Positions 7,801 through 18,170 of a stretch of 64,000 nucleotides of DNA are shown here, in pieces. The first letter of the stretch is position 1, and each line of letters starts with the position of its first letter. The stretch lies in NCBI GenBank assembly GCA_029990175.1, contig JARKIP010000005.1:33117501-33181500 (forward strand), written 5' to 3'. The stretch comes from Petunia secreta. Taxonomy: Eukaryota; Streptophyta; Magnoliopsida; Solanales; Solanaceae. A model generated the notes under the pieces. It was not told where the DNA came from. It was given only the letters and a program-made list of their open reading frames with translations, and did no database searches. Made by a program: the position numbers and the translations under genes.

Positions 7801-10542
7801 TCCTCCCCTTCTTGAGAAGATTTCGTCCTCGAAATTGAGGCATCATCACCCACGAACTCATCATCACCTACATCCAAAGGAACCAAGTCACAAACATTAA
7901 AAGTATTAGAAACTTGATAATCACTTGGCAAGTCGACCACATAGGCGTTGTTGTTTATCTTTGAAAGCACTTGGAATGGGCCATCGCCACGGGGTGCTAA
8001 CTTCCCTTTTCTAAGGTTTGGAAACCTTTCTTTCCGGAAGTGCACCCACACATAGTCACCCTTCTTGAGTTCCACCTTCTTGCGTCCCTTGTTTTTCTTG
8101 GAAGCAACCTTAGCATAGGCTTCCTCCAAATTATTCTTCGCCTTTGCATGGAGTTCCATCATTGCCTTTGCTCTAGCTTTACCTTCAAAATTAACAACCA
8201 TTTCCCTTGGCAAAGGGGTTAGATCAAGGGGAATCAAGGGGTTAAAACCATAAACACACTCGAATGGAGTCATGCCAATCATTCTATGCACGGTTCGATT
8301 GTAGGCAAACTCCATAAGAGGTAAACGATCAATCCAAGTCCCGGCCTTACCTCGAGTCATGGCTCTAAGAAGAGCACCCAAGGTTCGGTTTACCACTTCC
8401 GTTTGCCCATCGGTTTGTGGGTGGTGGGACGTGGAGAACAAGAGCTTGGTGCCTAAAGCACCCCATAAACTTCGCCAAAAATGGCTTAGGAACTTAGTGT
8501 CCCTATCACTCACTATAGTTTGAGGCACACCATGTAGCTTCAAAACATTTTCCACAAACAAGGAAGCTACATGTTGGGCATCATCGCATTTCTTGCATGG
8601 AATGAAATGAGCCATCTTTGAGAACCTATCCACAACAACAAAAATGCTATCATGGCCCCCCCTAGTCCTAGGTAATCCCATCACGAAATCCATTGAGATA
8701 TCCAACCAAGGACTAGTAGGTACGGGGAGAGGGGTATACAACCCATGGGGGTGGGCTTTGGATTTAGCGCGCTTGCACTCAAGGCAATTGTTGCAAAACT
8801 TTTCCACTTGCACCCCCATCTTTGGCCAATGAAATTGTTCTTTAAGAATAGCCAAAGTCTTTCTTGTGCCAAAATGTCCCATGAGTCCCCCGCAATGTGC
8901 CTCTTGCACAAGCAACTCCCTCCAAGAGGACTCCGGAATGCACACTCTACCATTTTTGAAGATATAACCATTAACCCATTGGTATTTTTCAACTCTCTCC
9001 CCCTTCTCTAGAGCGTCATGGACACTCTTTAGCTTCGGGTCATGAGCATACATCAATTTAATGCTCTCAAAACCCATGAGCTTAGAGGTGAGAGTGGTGG
9101 CTAGAGCAAACTTTCTCGAAAGCGCATCCGCCACAACATTGTCCTTCCCTTTCTTATATTGGATCACATAGGGAAAGGACTCAATGAATTCAACCCACTT
9201 GGCATGTCTCTTATTGAGCTTCTCATGGCCTCTCAAATGCTTGAGTGACTCATGGTCACTCCTGATTACAAACTCACGAGGCCAAAGATAGTGTTGCCAA
9301 TGGGCAAGGGCTCTCACAAGGGCATACAACTCCTTGTCATATGTCGAATAATTCAAGGAGGCCCCTTTCAACTTTTCACTAAAGTAGGCGATGGGTTTGC
9401 TATCTTGCATTAATACACCACCAATTCCCACCCCCGAGGCATCACATTCAACCTCAAATGCCTTTCCGAAGTCGGGCAATTGCAATAGAGGGGCGGTACT
9501 CAACCTACTTTTCAATTCATGGAAGGCCTTCTCTTGAGGCTCTCCCCAAACAAACGGTTGGTCTTTCTTCACCAATTCGGTGAGTGGAGCGGCAATGAAG
9601 CTAAAGTCCCTCACAAATCGCCTATAAAAGCTTGCGAGACCATGAAAGCTCCTCACTTGAGTTACGGTAGTAGGAGTAGGCCAATCACGTATGGCCTCTA
9701 CCTTAGACTCATCCACCTCCACTCCTTGGGCACTCACAACAAACCCAAGGAAGACCACCTTCTCAACACCAAAGGCACACTTTTTAAAATTAGCATAGAG
9801 CTTTTCGGCTCTCAAGGCTTCAAGCACTTGCCTAAGGTGGTCAACATGTTCATCAATTGTCTTACTATATATCAAGATATCATCAAAGTAGACAACAACA
9901 AACTTGTTGATAAAAGACTTCAAAACATGATTCATGAGTCGCATGAAGGTGCTAGGTGCGTTGGAAAGCCCAAAGGGCATTACCAACCATTCATAGAGAC
10001 CAAATTTGGTCTTGAATGCGGTTTTCCATTCATCCCCGGGTTTCATCCGGATTTGATGGTAACCGGACCTAAGGTCGATTTTGGAAAAGACACACGACCC
10101 ACTCAATTCATCCAACATATCATCAAGTCGTGGAATAGGGTGACGGTACTTTACTGTTATCTTATTCACGGCTCGACAATCCACACACATTCTCCAAGTG
10201 CCGTCTTTCTTTGGAACAAGAATGACCGGTACGGCACAAGGACTCAAACTCTCCCTTACCAAGCCTTTGGAGAGCAAGTCATCAACTTGCTTTTGCAACT
10301 CCCTTGTATCCTCGGGATTGCTCCTATAGGCCGGCTTGTTCGGGATTTGAGAGCCCGGAATAAAGTCAATTTGATGTTCAATACCTCTCAAGGGAGGTAA
10401 GCCATCGGGCATCTCATCCGGGAACACGTCCCCAAAGTCTTCCAAGACATTTTTCAAAGCACTAGGCATAGGGCTAGAAGAAAAATCACAATTAGAGTTA
10501 AGGATCATACCTTTGTGCACTAGGAATAGGAGAAACTTGGTG
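7599..10542 (-). CDS. Element B pol part: RT, RNase H, integrase (separated from gag by element A)
   Basis: Continues the gag-protease frame at 18171 once element A is discounted. Visible in order are reverse transcriptase (YFDDIL catalytic box, ILVPKKDGTWRMCVD), RNase H (VECDASGVGIGG), and integrase with an HHCC zinc module, the D,D-E core (DFVMGLPRT, SDRDTKF, TDGQTEVVNRT) and a GPF-type C-terminal module (APRGDGPFQVL). The tail ISRTKSSQEGEDD is encoded across the purine tract, and the frame ends inside the 3' LTR. No stop or frameshift is seen within this part. It would act in the cytoplasmic particle and, for integrase, the nucleus. A separates it from its start, so it cannot be made as one protein from this locus. 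Confidence 0.93.
7801..7836 (-). promoter_or_regulatory. Element B polypurine tract and inverted repeat
   Basis: On the minus strand AGAAGGGGAGGA (7812-7801) abuts the 3' LTR; the inverted repeat around AGGA lies at 7819-7836, with one mismatch at the arm end. Confidence 0.85.
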
Positions 10543-11372
10543 TGATAAGAATCAAATACGAAACGCGGAAATAAACATAAAGAGCGAGACACTACTCGAA
10601 CTCCCTACGAAGTAACTATGGAGAACTCGTTCCATAATACCCTCGTATCGGTGTCAAGGAGGACCTACACTATGCAACTACCCTCGAGCCACACTTGGGG
10701 CTCGCAAATAGAATGATCGGGTTTTCGGTTCAAGACTCAACTAGGTTCCACTAGTGAATTCAAGCAACCAAGAGAAGGGTTTCTTCAATAAAGAGATAAA
10801 CTCTATTCATCATTCATGAGATTCAAAGGTAGACTAAGGTTTGAATAGGTTTGTGAAGTATTTATAGACTTCACTTACATGTAATGAAAGCTCAAAAATA
10901 CCCCCAAAGTGGGTTAAAACAATAAGGGCCTCATAGGGCTATAGTTGTCCAAAACATAGCAATTAAACTAGGAATCCCGCAACCCTTCACAAAAGTAGGC
11001 GCCCAGCCTACTCTAACTAGGCGCCCCACCTCTTTTCACTCTGCTGAAGGAGTGGGCGGTCCGCCTGGTCTGGGACTCTCACAGAGGCGGTCCGCCTGGT
11101 GAGATCCAGAGAGTGTGCAAAAACTAGGCGGCCGGCCTAGTGGAGTAGGCGGTCCGCCTGGTGCTGTGGCCTCTTGAGTTGCTTCCAAAAGTGCTCCGGA
11201 TGCCTCGACAAGTGTACTAGAAGGTTCTTCATCCATGGCACACCAAAGTATAGTCTTCAAGTTGGTCTTGGAGCCTTCTTCCATACCCTTCCATATCAAA
11301 TGAAGATGGGTGTCTTGGATCAACTTGGCTTGACTCCGAGTGAAGGGTCTTGAGGGGGTTTGGGTCTTATCA
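10543..11372 (-). repeat. Element A 3' LTR
   Basis: 830 bp, identical by eye to 17341-18170. Palindromes at about 11014-11162 (GGCGGTCCGCC, GGCGGCCGGCC, GGCGCCCCACC forms on the plus strand). The stem-loop at 10617-10636 has arms TATGGA/TCCATA. Confidence 0.96.
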
Positions 11373-14300
11373 TCCTCCCCTTCTTGAGAAGATTTCGTCC
11401 TCGAAATCGAAGCATCATCCACGACCTCTTCATCATTAAGCACAACCTCTTCATTACCTACATTCAAAGGAACCAAGTCACTAACATTGAAAGTATTAGA
11501 AACTTGATACTCACTTGGCAAGTCGACCACATAGGCATTGTTGTTTATCTTCGAGAGCACTTGGAATGGGCCATCTCCTCGGGGTGCCAACTTCCCTTTC
11601 CTAAGGTTTGGAAACCTTTCTTTCCGGAAGTGCACCCACACAAAGTCACCCTTCTTGAGTTCCACCTTCTTGCGTCCCTTGTTCTTCTTGGAGGCAACCT
11701 TAGCATAAGCTTCCTCCAAGTTCTTCTTCGCCTTTGCATGGAGTTCAACCAAAGCCTTGGCTCTAGCTTTACCTTCAAAATTAACAACCATTTCCCTTGG
11801 CAAAGGGGTTAGATCAAGGGGAATCAAGGGGTTAAAGCCATAAACACACTCGAATGGAGTCATGCCTATCAAGCTATGCAATGTGCGATTGTAGGCAAAC
11901 TCCATAAGAGGTAGACGATCAATCCAAGTCCCGGCCTTGCCTCGAGTCATGGCTCTAAGAAGAGCACCCAAGGTTCGGTTTACCACTTCCGTTTGCCCAT
12001 CGGTTTGGGGGTGGTGGGACATGGAGAACAAGAGCTTGGTGCCTAAAGCACCCCATAAACACCTCCAAAAATGACTTAGGAACTTAGTGTCCCTATCACT
12101 CACTATGGTTCGAGGCACACCATGCAACTTCAAGACATTTTCAATAAACAAAGTTGCTACATGTTGTGCATCATCACATTTCTTGCATGGAATGAAATGA
12201 GCCATTTTGGAGAACCTATCCACAACAACATAAATGCTATCATGGCCCCCTCTAGTCCTTGGTAATCCCATCACAAAATCCATTGAGATATCCAACCATG
12301 GACTAGTAGGTACGGGGAGAGGGGTATACAACCCATGAGGGTGGGCTTTGGATTTGGCTCGTTTGCACTCAAGGCAATTAGCGCAAAACTTTTCCACATG
12401 CACCCTCATCTTTGGCCAATGGAATTGTTCCTGAAGAATGGCCAAAGTCTTTCTTGTGCCAAAATGTCCCATGAGTCCCCCGCAATGTGCTTCATGCACA
12501 AGCAACTCTCTCCAAGAGGACTCCGGAATGCACACCCTACCATTTTTGAAGATATAACCATCAAACCATTGGTACTTGTCAACTCTCTCCCCTTTCTCTA
12601 GAGTGTCATGGACACTCTTTAGCTTTGGGTCATGAGCATACATCAATTTAATGCTCTCAAAACCCATGAGCTTAGAGGCGAGAGTGGTGGCTAGGGCAAA
12701 CTTTCTTGAAAGCGCATCCGCCACAACATTGTCTTTCCCTTTCTTGTATTGGATCACATAGGGAAAAGACTCAATGAATTCAACCCACTTGGCATGTCTC
12801 TTATTGAGCTTCTCTTGGCCTCTCAAATGCTTGAGTGATTCATGGTCACTCTTGATTACAAACTCACGAGGCCAAAGATAGTGTTGCCAATGGGCAAGGG
12901 CTCTCACAAGGGCATACAACTCCTTGTCATATGTAGAATAATTCAAGGAGGCCCCTTTCAACTTTTCACTAAAGTAGGCGATGGGTTTGCTATCTTGCAT
13001 TAAAACACCACCAATTCCCACCCCCGAGGCATCACATTCAACCTCAAATGCCTTTCCGAAGTCGGGCAATTGCAATAGAGGGGCGGTACTCAACCTACCT
13101 TTCAACTCAAGGAAGGCCTTCTCTTGAGGCTCTCCCCAAACAAACGGTTGGTCTTTCTTCACCAATTCGGTGAGTGGAGCGGCAATGGAGCTAAAGTCCT
13201 TCACAAATCGCCTATAAAAGCTTGCGAGACCATGAAAGCTCCTCACTTGAGTCACGGTAGTAGGAGTAGGCCAATCACGTATGGCCTCTACCTTAGACTC
13301 ATCCACCTCCACTCCTTGGGCACTCACAACAAACCCAAGGAAGACCACCTTCTCAACACCAAAGGCACACTTTTTAAAATTAGCATAGAGCTTTTCGGCT
13401 CTCAACCTTTCAAGCACTAGCCTAAGGTGTTCAACATGGTCGTCTATTGATTTGCTATAGATCAATATATCGTCAAAATAGACGACCACAAACTTGTTGA
13501 TGAATGGCTTTAGAACATGGTTCATTAGCCTCATGAAAGTGCTAGGTGCATTGGAGAGCCCAAAGGGCATCACCAACCATTCATAGAGACCAAACTTGGT
13601 CTTGAATGCGGTTTTCCATTCATCACCGGGTTTCATCCGGATTTGATGGTAGCCGGACCTAAGGTCAATTTTGCTAAACACACATGAACCGCTCAATTCA
13701 TCTAACATATCATCAAGCCGGGGGATAGGATGACGGTACTTTACCGTTATTTTGTTCACGGCCCGACAATCAACACACATTCTCCAAGTGCCGTCCTTTT
13801 TGGGAACAAGGATCACGGGCACGGCACAAGGACTCAAGCTTTCCCTCACCAAGCCTTTAGTGAGCAATTCATCAACTTGCTTTTGCAATTCCCTTGTATC
13901 CTCCGGGTTGCTCCTATAGGCCGGTTTGTTCGGGATTTGGGATCCCGGGACAAAGTCTATTTGATGCTCAATGCCCCTCAAAGGAGGCAATCCATCCGGC
14001 ATTTCATCCGGGAACATGTCACCAAAATCCTTCAAAACATTCTCAAACACACTAGGCAAAGGGTTAGAAGAAAAATCACAATTAGAGTTTAGAACCATAC
14101 CTTTGTGCACTAGGCATATGAGAAGCTTGTTGCCATCATTTCCCTTTAGGATCTCGCCCGGTTGCATCATGGCACATATGCCACCGGTAGAAGTAGGTGG
14201 GATTGCCACCAAGCTTTTGGACAAAGGGCTAGTCTCAACCACCGACTTAGCCTTTGCCGCTTCTCTCAACTCCCGCATCCGTTTGTAATCATCGCTCACT

Positions 14301-14530
14301 TGTTTGGGAGTCATAGGTTGGAGCACAAACTTTTTCCCCTCATGCGTCACCGTATAGGTGTTGGCATGTCCATTATGAACCACACGTCTATCAAATTGCC
14401 AAGGCCTACCAAAGAGTAGGTGGCATGCTTGCATAGGCACGACATCAAACATGTGTTCATCCACATAGTTCCCAATCTTGAATTTGATCAAACATTGCTT
14501 AACCACCCTCAACTCACCACACTCACTAAG
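11036..14530 (-). CDS. Element A pol: end of protease region, RT, RNase H, integrase
   Basis: Open frame of 1164 codons directly after, and in frame with, the TAG that ends the gag part. It starts in the C-terminal part of the protease region, then has RT (YFDDILIYS), RNase H (VECDASGVGIGG), and integrase with HHCC, D,D-E and GPF-type modules. It ends in the 3' LTR, where the palindromes translate into a Gly/Pro-rich tail (GGPPTP units). It needs readthrough of the TAG, or internal initiation (first ATG at 14512), to be made. Neighbouring copies have TGG at the TAG position, so a recent C-to-T change on the plus strand is the simplest explanation. Confidence 0.92.
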   Translation of the reverse strand, partial: LSECGELRVVKQCLIKFKIGNYVDEHMFDVVPMQACHLLFGRPWQFDRRVVHNGHANTYTVTHEGKKFVLQPMTPKQVSDDYKRMRELREAAKAKSVVETSPLSKSLVAIPPTSTGGICAMMQPGEILKGNDGNKLLICLVHKGMVLNSNCDFSSNPLPSVFENVLKDFGDMFPDEMPDGLPPLRGIEHQIDFVPGSQIPNKPAYRSNPEDTRELQKQVDELLTKGLVRESLSPCAVPVILVPKKDGTWRMCVDCRAVNKITVKYRHPIPRLDDMLDELSGSCVFSKIDLRSGYHQIRMKPGDEWKTAFKTKFGLYEWLVMPFGLSNAPSTFMRLMNHVLKPFINKFVVVYFDDILIYSKSIDDHVEHLRLVLERLRAEKLYANFKKCAFGVEKVVFLGFVVSAQGVEVDESKVEAIRDWPTPTTVTQVRSFHGLASFYRRFVKDFSSIAAPLTELVKKDQPFVWGEPQEKAFLELKGRLSTAPLLQLPDFGKAFEVECDASGVGIGGVLMQDSKPIAYFSEKLKGASLNYSTYDKELYALVRALAHWQHYLWPREFVIKSDHESLKHLRGQEKLNKRHAKWVEFIESFPYVIQYKKGKDNVVADALSRKFALATTLASKLMGFESIKLMYAHDPKLKSVHDTLEKGERVDKYQWFDGYIFKNGRVCIPESSWRELLVHEAHCGGLMGHFGTRKTLAILQEQFHWPKMRVHVEKFCANCLECKRAKSKAHPHGLYTPLPVPTSPWLDISMDFVMGLPRTRGGHDSIYVVVDRFSKMAHFIPCKKCDDAQHVATLFIENVLKLHGVPRTIVSDRDTKFLSHFWRCLWGALGTKLLFSMSHHPQTDGQTEVVNRTLGALLRAMTRGKAGTWIDRLPLMEFAYNRTLHSLIGMTPFECVYGFNPLIPLDLTPLPREMVVNFEGKARAKALVELHAKAKKNLEEAYAKVASKKNKGRKKVELKKGDFVWVHFRKERFPNLRKGKLAPRGDGPFQVLSKINNNAYVVDLPSEYQVSNTFNVSDLVPLNVGNEEVVLNDEEVVDDASISRTKSSQEGEDDKTQTPSRPFTRSQAKLIQDTHLHLIWKGMEEGSKTNLKTILWCAMDEEPSSTLVEASGALLEATQEATAPGGPPTPLGRPPSFCTLSGSHQADRLCESPRPGGPPTPSAE
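11373..11408 (-). promoter_or_regulatory. Element A polypurine tract and inverted repeat
   Basis: Minus-strand AGAAGGGGAGGA (11384-11373) abuts the LTR; the perfect 7-bp inverted repeat lies at 11391-11408. Both are coding in this element (SRTKSSQEGEDD). Confidence 0.87.
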
Positions 14531-16258
14531 CTATTGAAGCTTATAAGGACTTGGGTGTTTCAAGGTAGGTATTTTCAATTGGGTAACAAGTGTTTGGCTA
14601 ATAACATTAGCACAACTTCCCGAGTCAATGATCATAGAGCAAATGAGACCCATGACTCGGCATTTGGAATGAAAAAGATTCTCTCGTTGCAAGGTCTCAA
14701 CATCCTCTACACACATGACTCCTAGACTCCTCCTCACAACAAGGAAGGCATGGGATTCATCATCTTCAATCATAGTAATCTCCCCTTCATCTCCCTCATC
14801 CACTTCACCCTCTACTCCCTCTTCTTCCTCGGGCTCACTATCTTGCTCATAGACCAAGTCACCAACAAGAACCATAGTTTTCCGGGTAGGGCAATCTTTA
14901 GAGAGATGACCATAACCTTTACACTTAAAGCATTGAGTAGAAGAAGAGATTGGATTACTCAATTGAGTTCTAGAATTACCTCCCACGGGTTGTGTTGACC
15001 TTTCAAAAGGCTTTTTCACTTCCTTGCTAGCACTCGCACCACTTGCACTTTGGAATTTGGCATTAGTTGTAGAAGACTTCCAATCCTTTGGCTTGTTCAA
15101 TGGAGTAATAGTATTACTCTTGTAGCGAAGGGATTTCTCCTCTTTGAGCCACTTCTCGGCTTCAACCGCATCCTCACATAGCTTGTAGTGATCATTGTAC
15201 TTGTGAAACTTCAAAAGTGAAGCTATGTCTCGGTTTAAGCCCCCTTTGAAACGGATCATGGCCGTCTCATTGTCTTCCTCATCCAAGTCTAGAGTCATCC
15301 GGACTTGTTCAAACTCATTGAAATACTCCCCAACCGACTTGGAACCTTGTTTCAATTCATAGAGACGCTTTTGTTGGTCCACTCGGTATTGGTTAGTCAA
15401 GTACTTTTCATCCATCACACGGATCAACTCATCCCAAGTAAGATTAAGAACCATCCCCATCCTCCTTCTATTCCTCTTTACCGACTCCCACCATGTAGAA
15501 GCAAAGGACTCAAAGGTAGAGATAGCATACTTAGTCTTCTTCAATTCGGGCATGTCATTGGTGTCAAATATACGTTCCATGGACAACTTCCAATCAAGGT
15601 ACTCCACCGGATCACTACTCCCTTTGAAAGGAGGAATAGTAATCTTCACACTATTAAGATTGTTGTTGTTGTCACGACCCCCACGGAATGGCTCCGGTTG
15701 GCCCCCATAGTGGTCTTCATTCACACCATACTCCCTTCTCGCATTGCCTCCAACAAATCCCATAGGTGGCCCTCGACCTCGGCCCCTACCTCGATCCACA
15801 TTACGACCCCAATTCATACCACGTCTTGGTTGAAAGTGATCATCAAAACCATACATATCATCACCATACTCGGCTTCCTCCCCTTCTTGAGCTTCATCGA
15901 CTTGCTCAAGAGGTTGCACATTTCGGATGGGTCTTGGTAATGGGTTGTTTCTTGGGGGATTATCCAAGATACGGGGAATGCCCGTTCGTTCAATTCTCTC
16001 TCGATCTTCCTTTACCCGTTGTTGATTGAGCAATTCAACAACTTGCTCCGGGGTAAAGGTAGGGCTACTTGAGCCTTCACCGGTCTCAATTTGGACACTC
16101 GGGGTCCCCTTTTCAATTGGGACACTCGGGGTCCCTTGGTCTCCTTGGGTACTTGAAGCACCCTTTTCAAGTGACTCAATCCTTTGAGTCATAACATCCA
16201 TCTTGGCAAGAAGGCTAGCCAAGGCCTCCTTGATGAAATCTTGACCTTCGTTGGCCAT
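14531..16258 (-). CDS. Element A Gag plus N-terminal part of protease, ended by TAG
   Basis: The start at 16258 (MANEGQ) follows the TTTGTAGGTAC leader end shared by the family's gag genes. Order: low-complexity N-terminus with VPIEKGTPSV-type repeats, an Arg/Gly patch (GRNVDRGRGRGRGPP), the retrotransposon Gag core (STWWESVKRNRRR), a CCHC zinc knuckle (CFKCKGYGHLSKDC), an acidic stretch, then the retropepsin site MIIDSGSCANVIS. TAG at 14531-14533 replaces a Trp codon present in B, D, J and Q, cutting the protease domain. Gag would form the particle and bind RNA through the knuckle. Confidence 0.92.
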   Translation of the reverse strand: MANEGQDFIKEALASLLAKMDVMTQRIESLEKGASSTQGDQGTPSVPIEKGTPSVQIETGEGSSSPTFTPEQVVELLNQQRVKEDRERIERTGIPRILDNPPRNNPLPRPIRNVQPLEQVDEAQEGEEAEYGDDMYGFDDHFQPRRGMNWGRNVDRGRGRGRGPPMGFVGGNARREYGVNEDHYGGQPEPFRGGRDNNNNLNSVKITIPPFKGSSDPVEYLDWKLSMERIFDTNDMPELKKTKYAISTFESFASTWWESVKRNRRRMGMVLNLTWDELIRVMDEKYLTNQYRVDQQKRLYELKQGSKSVGEYFNEFEQVRMTLDLDEEDNETAMIRFKGGLNRDIASLLKFHKYNDHYKLCEDAVEAEKWLKEEKSLRYKSNTITPLNKPKDWKSSTTNAKFQSASGASASKEVKKPFERSTQPVGGNSRTQLSNPISSSTQCFKCKGYGHLSKDCPTRKTMVLVGDLVYEQDSEPEEEEGVEGEVDEGDEGEITMIEDDESHAFLVVRRSLGVMCVEDVETLQRENLFHSKCRVMGLICSMIIDSGSCANVISQTLVTQLKIPTLKHPSPYKLQ

Positions 16259-17325
16259 TGTACCTACAAAGAAAAGAAACAAGAGTTAGTTAAAACACCT
16301 CACTCGCTCCCTCACTTGTGTTCACTCGGATCACTCGTATGGTGGCGGTGGCTATTTCACTCTTGCTTGAACTCAAAAGCTTCACAAAGTTGAATAGTAA
16401 ACCTTAACCTAATCACTCGACTCAAGAGCCAAATGTACTCCGGGGTGAGTGGAGTTAATAGGACTCGATTGGAACGCTAAGCACTTTGAGTGAGGACTTG
16501 AGTCAAAAGGCACTACGGATCTTCTTTGAGTTCTAGTCTCCGTTCTAAGGCACGATAATTCCTAATAGCTTGAAGTAATTAGTACTAATCGAGTAGGATT
16601 ATACTCTAATAATACTAATTAGAAGCGATGCAAACAACAAAACAAACGAACCTAGAAGAAACTACCCGATTCCCAACTCTCCAGGAAGTAGGCGCCCCAC
16701 CTGTTTGGACTAGGTGGTCCGCCCAGTGTCTGCAATGAGGAGTGGGCGGTCAGCCTACTCTGAGTAGGCGGTCCGCCTCTGTAAAGTCCAGAGAGCACTC
16801 AAAAATCAGGCGGTCCGCCCGTTTCCCTAGGCGCTCCGCCTACTGCAAGTTCCAGCACAGTTCAAACACGATTTTCTTGGTTTTGCACCCAAAAATTCAT
16901 CAATCCACACGTTGTTTTGGCAAATCAAAGGTACCCCAATGTTGTTTCAAGCACAGAGATCAAACCCCAATCAATTTTATCAAACCCCAATCAAAGTTCA
17001 ACATTCCACCATGTTCATAGCTAGGGTTTCAAATTTTCAAGTTCTTCAAGGGTTTCAAATTTTCAATCCTTGTGTTTCTGCTTCGAATTCGATGCTCAGG
17101 GTGCCAAAAGAACGGGTTTCCAACAAGGAACAAAACCCAATATCAATCAAGCAATGGGTCCAACAAACCAAGATTCTATGATCAATTTTTTTTGTGTTTT
17201 TCAACCTTTTCTATTTTTTTGTGTTTTCTTCTTTTCTTCAACAACAAATAAGAACCTAAGATAGAAACCAACCTAGGCACGAAGAATCAAGGGTCGGGGG
17301 TTTGTAGAAACAAAACCCGAGCCTT
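16259..17325 (-). other. Element A leader with palindrome cluster
   Basis: No supported gene. Palindromes at about 16690-16845 include GGCGGTCCGCC and GGCGCTCCGCC forms, the same type as in its LTRs. GTGAGGGAG and a pyrimidine-rich TTTGTAGGTAC lie just before gag. Confidence 0.72.
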
Positions 17326-17337
17326 GCTCTGATACCA
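17326..17337 (-). promoter_or_regulatory. Element A primer-binding site (tRNA-iMet)
   Basis: Minus-strand TGGTATCAGAGC, 3 bp from the 5' LTR. Confidence 0.92.
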
Positions 17338-17340
17338 AGA

Positions 17341-18170
17341 TGATAAGAATCAAATACGAAACGCGGAAATAAACATAAAGAGCGAGACACTACTCGAACT
17401 CCCTACGAAGTAACTATGGAGAACTCGTTCCATAATACCCTCGTATCGGTGTCAAGGAGGACCTACACTATGCAACTACCCTCGAGCCACACTTGGGGCT
17501 CGCAAATAGAATGATCGGGTTTTCGGTTCAAGACTCAACTAGGTTCCACTAGTGAATTCAAGCAACCAAGAGAAGGGTTTCTTCAATAAAGAGATAAACT
17601 CTATTCATCATTCATGAGATTCAAAGGTAGACTAAGGTTTGAATAGGTTTGTGAAGTATTTATAGACTTCACTTACATGTAATGAAAGCTCAAAAATACC
17701 CCCAAAGTGGGTTAAAACAATAAGGGCCTCATAGGGCTATAGTTGTCCAAAACATAGCAATTAAACTAGGAATCCCGCAACCCTTCACAAAAGTAGGCGC
17801 CCAGCCTACTCTAACTAGGCGCCCCACCTCTTTTCACTCTGCTGAAGGAGTGGGCGGTCCGCCTGGTCTGGGACTCTCACAGAGGCGGTCCGCCTGGTGA
17901 GATCCAGAGAGTGTGCAAAAACTAGGCGGCCGGCCTAGTGGAGTAGGCGGTCCGCCTGGTGCTGTGGCCTCTTGAGTTGCTTCCAAAAGTGCTCCGGATG
18001 CCTCGACAAGTGTACTAGAAGGTTCTTCATCCATGGCACACCAAAGTATAGTCTTCAAGTTGGTCTTGGAGCCTTCTTCCATACCCTTCCATATCAAATG
18101 AAGATGGGTGTCTTGGATCAACTTGGCTTGACTCCGAGTGAAGGGTCTTGAGGGGGTTTGGGTCTTATCA
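17341..18170 (-). repeat. Element A 5' LTR
   Basis: 830 bp; TG...CA ends; palindromes about 17812-17960; TATA-like box 17656-17665. Confidence 0.96.
17656..17665 (-). promoter_or_regulatory. Element A 5' LTR TATA-like box
   Basis: Minus-strand CTATAAATAC between the palindrome cluster and the R/U5 stem-loop. Confidence 0.65.

Larger units (their letters stand above)
10543..18170 (-). mobile_element. Element A: near-intact autonomous-type LTR element
   Basis: Complete 7628-bp minus-strand element inside B's gag-pol with TSD TGGTG (10538-10542, 18171-18175). The two 830-bp LTRs look identical by eye, so this insertion is very recent. All parts are present; the only coding lesion seen is one in-frame TAG at 14531-14533. 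Confidence 0.96.

Noticed and set aside
9519..10400. A 293-codon plus-strand open frame
   Set aside because: It is antisense to the reverse transcriptase coding of element B, and similar shadows occur in A, J and Q. Composition and lack of conserved domains fit an antisense artefact.
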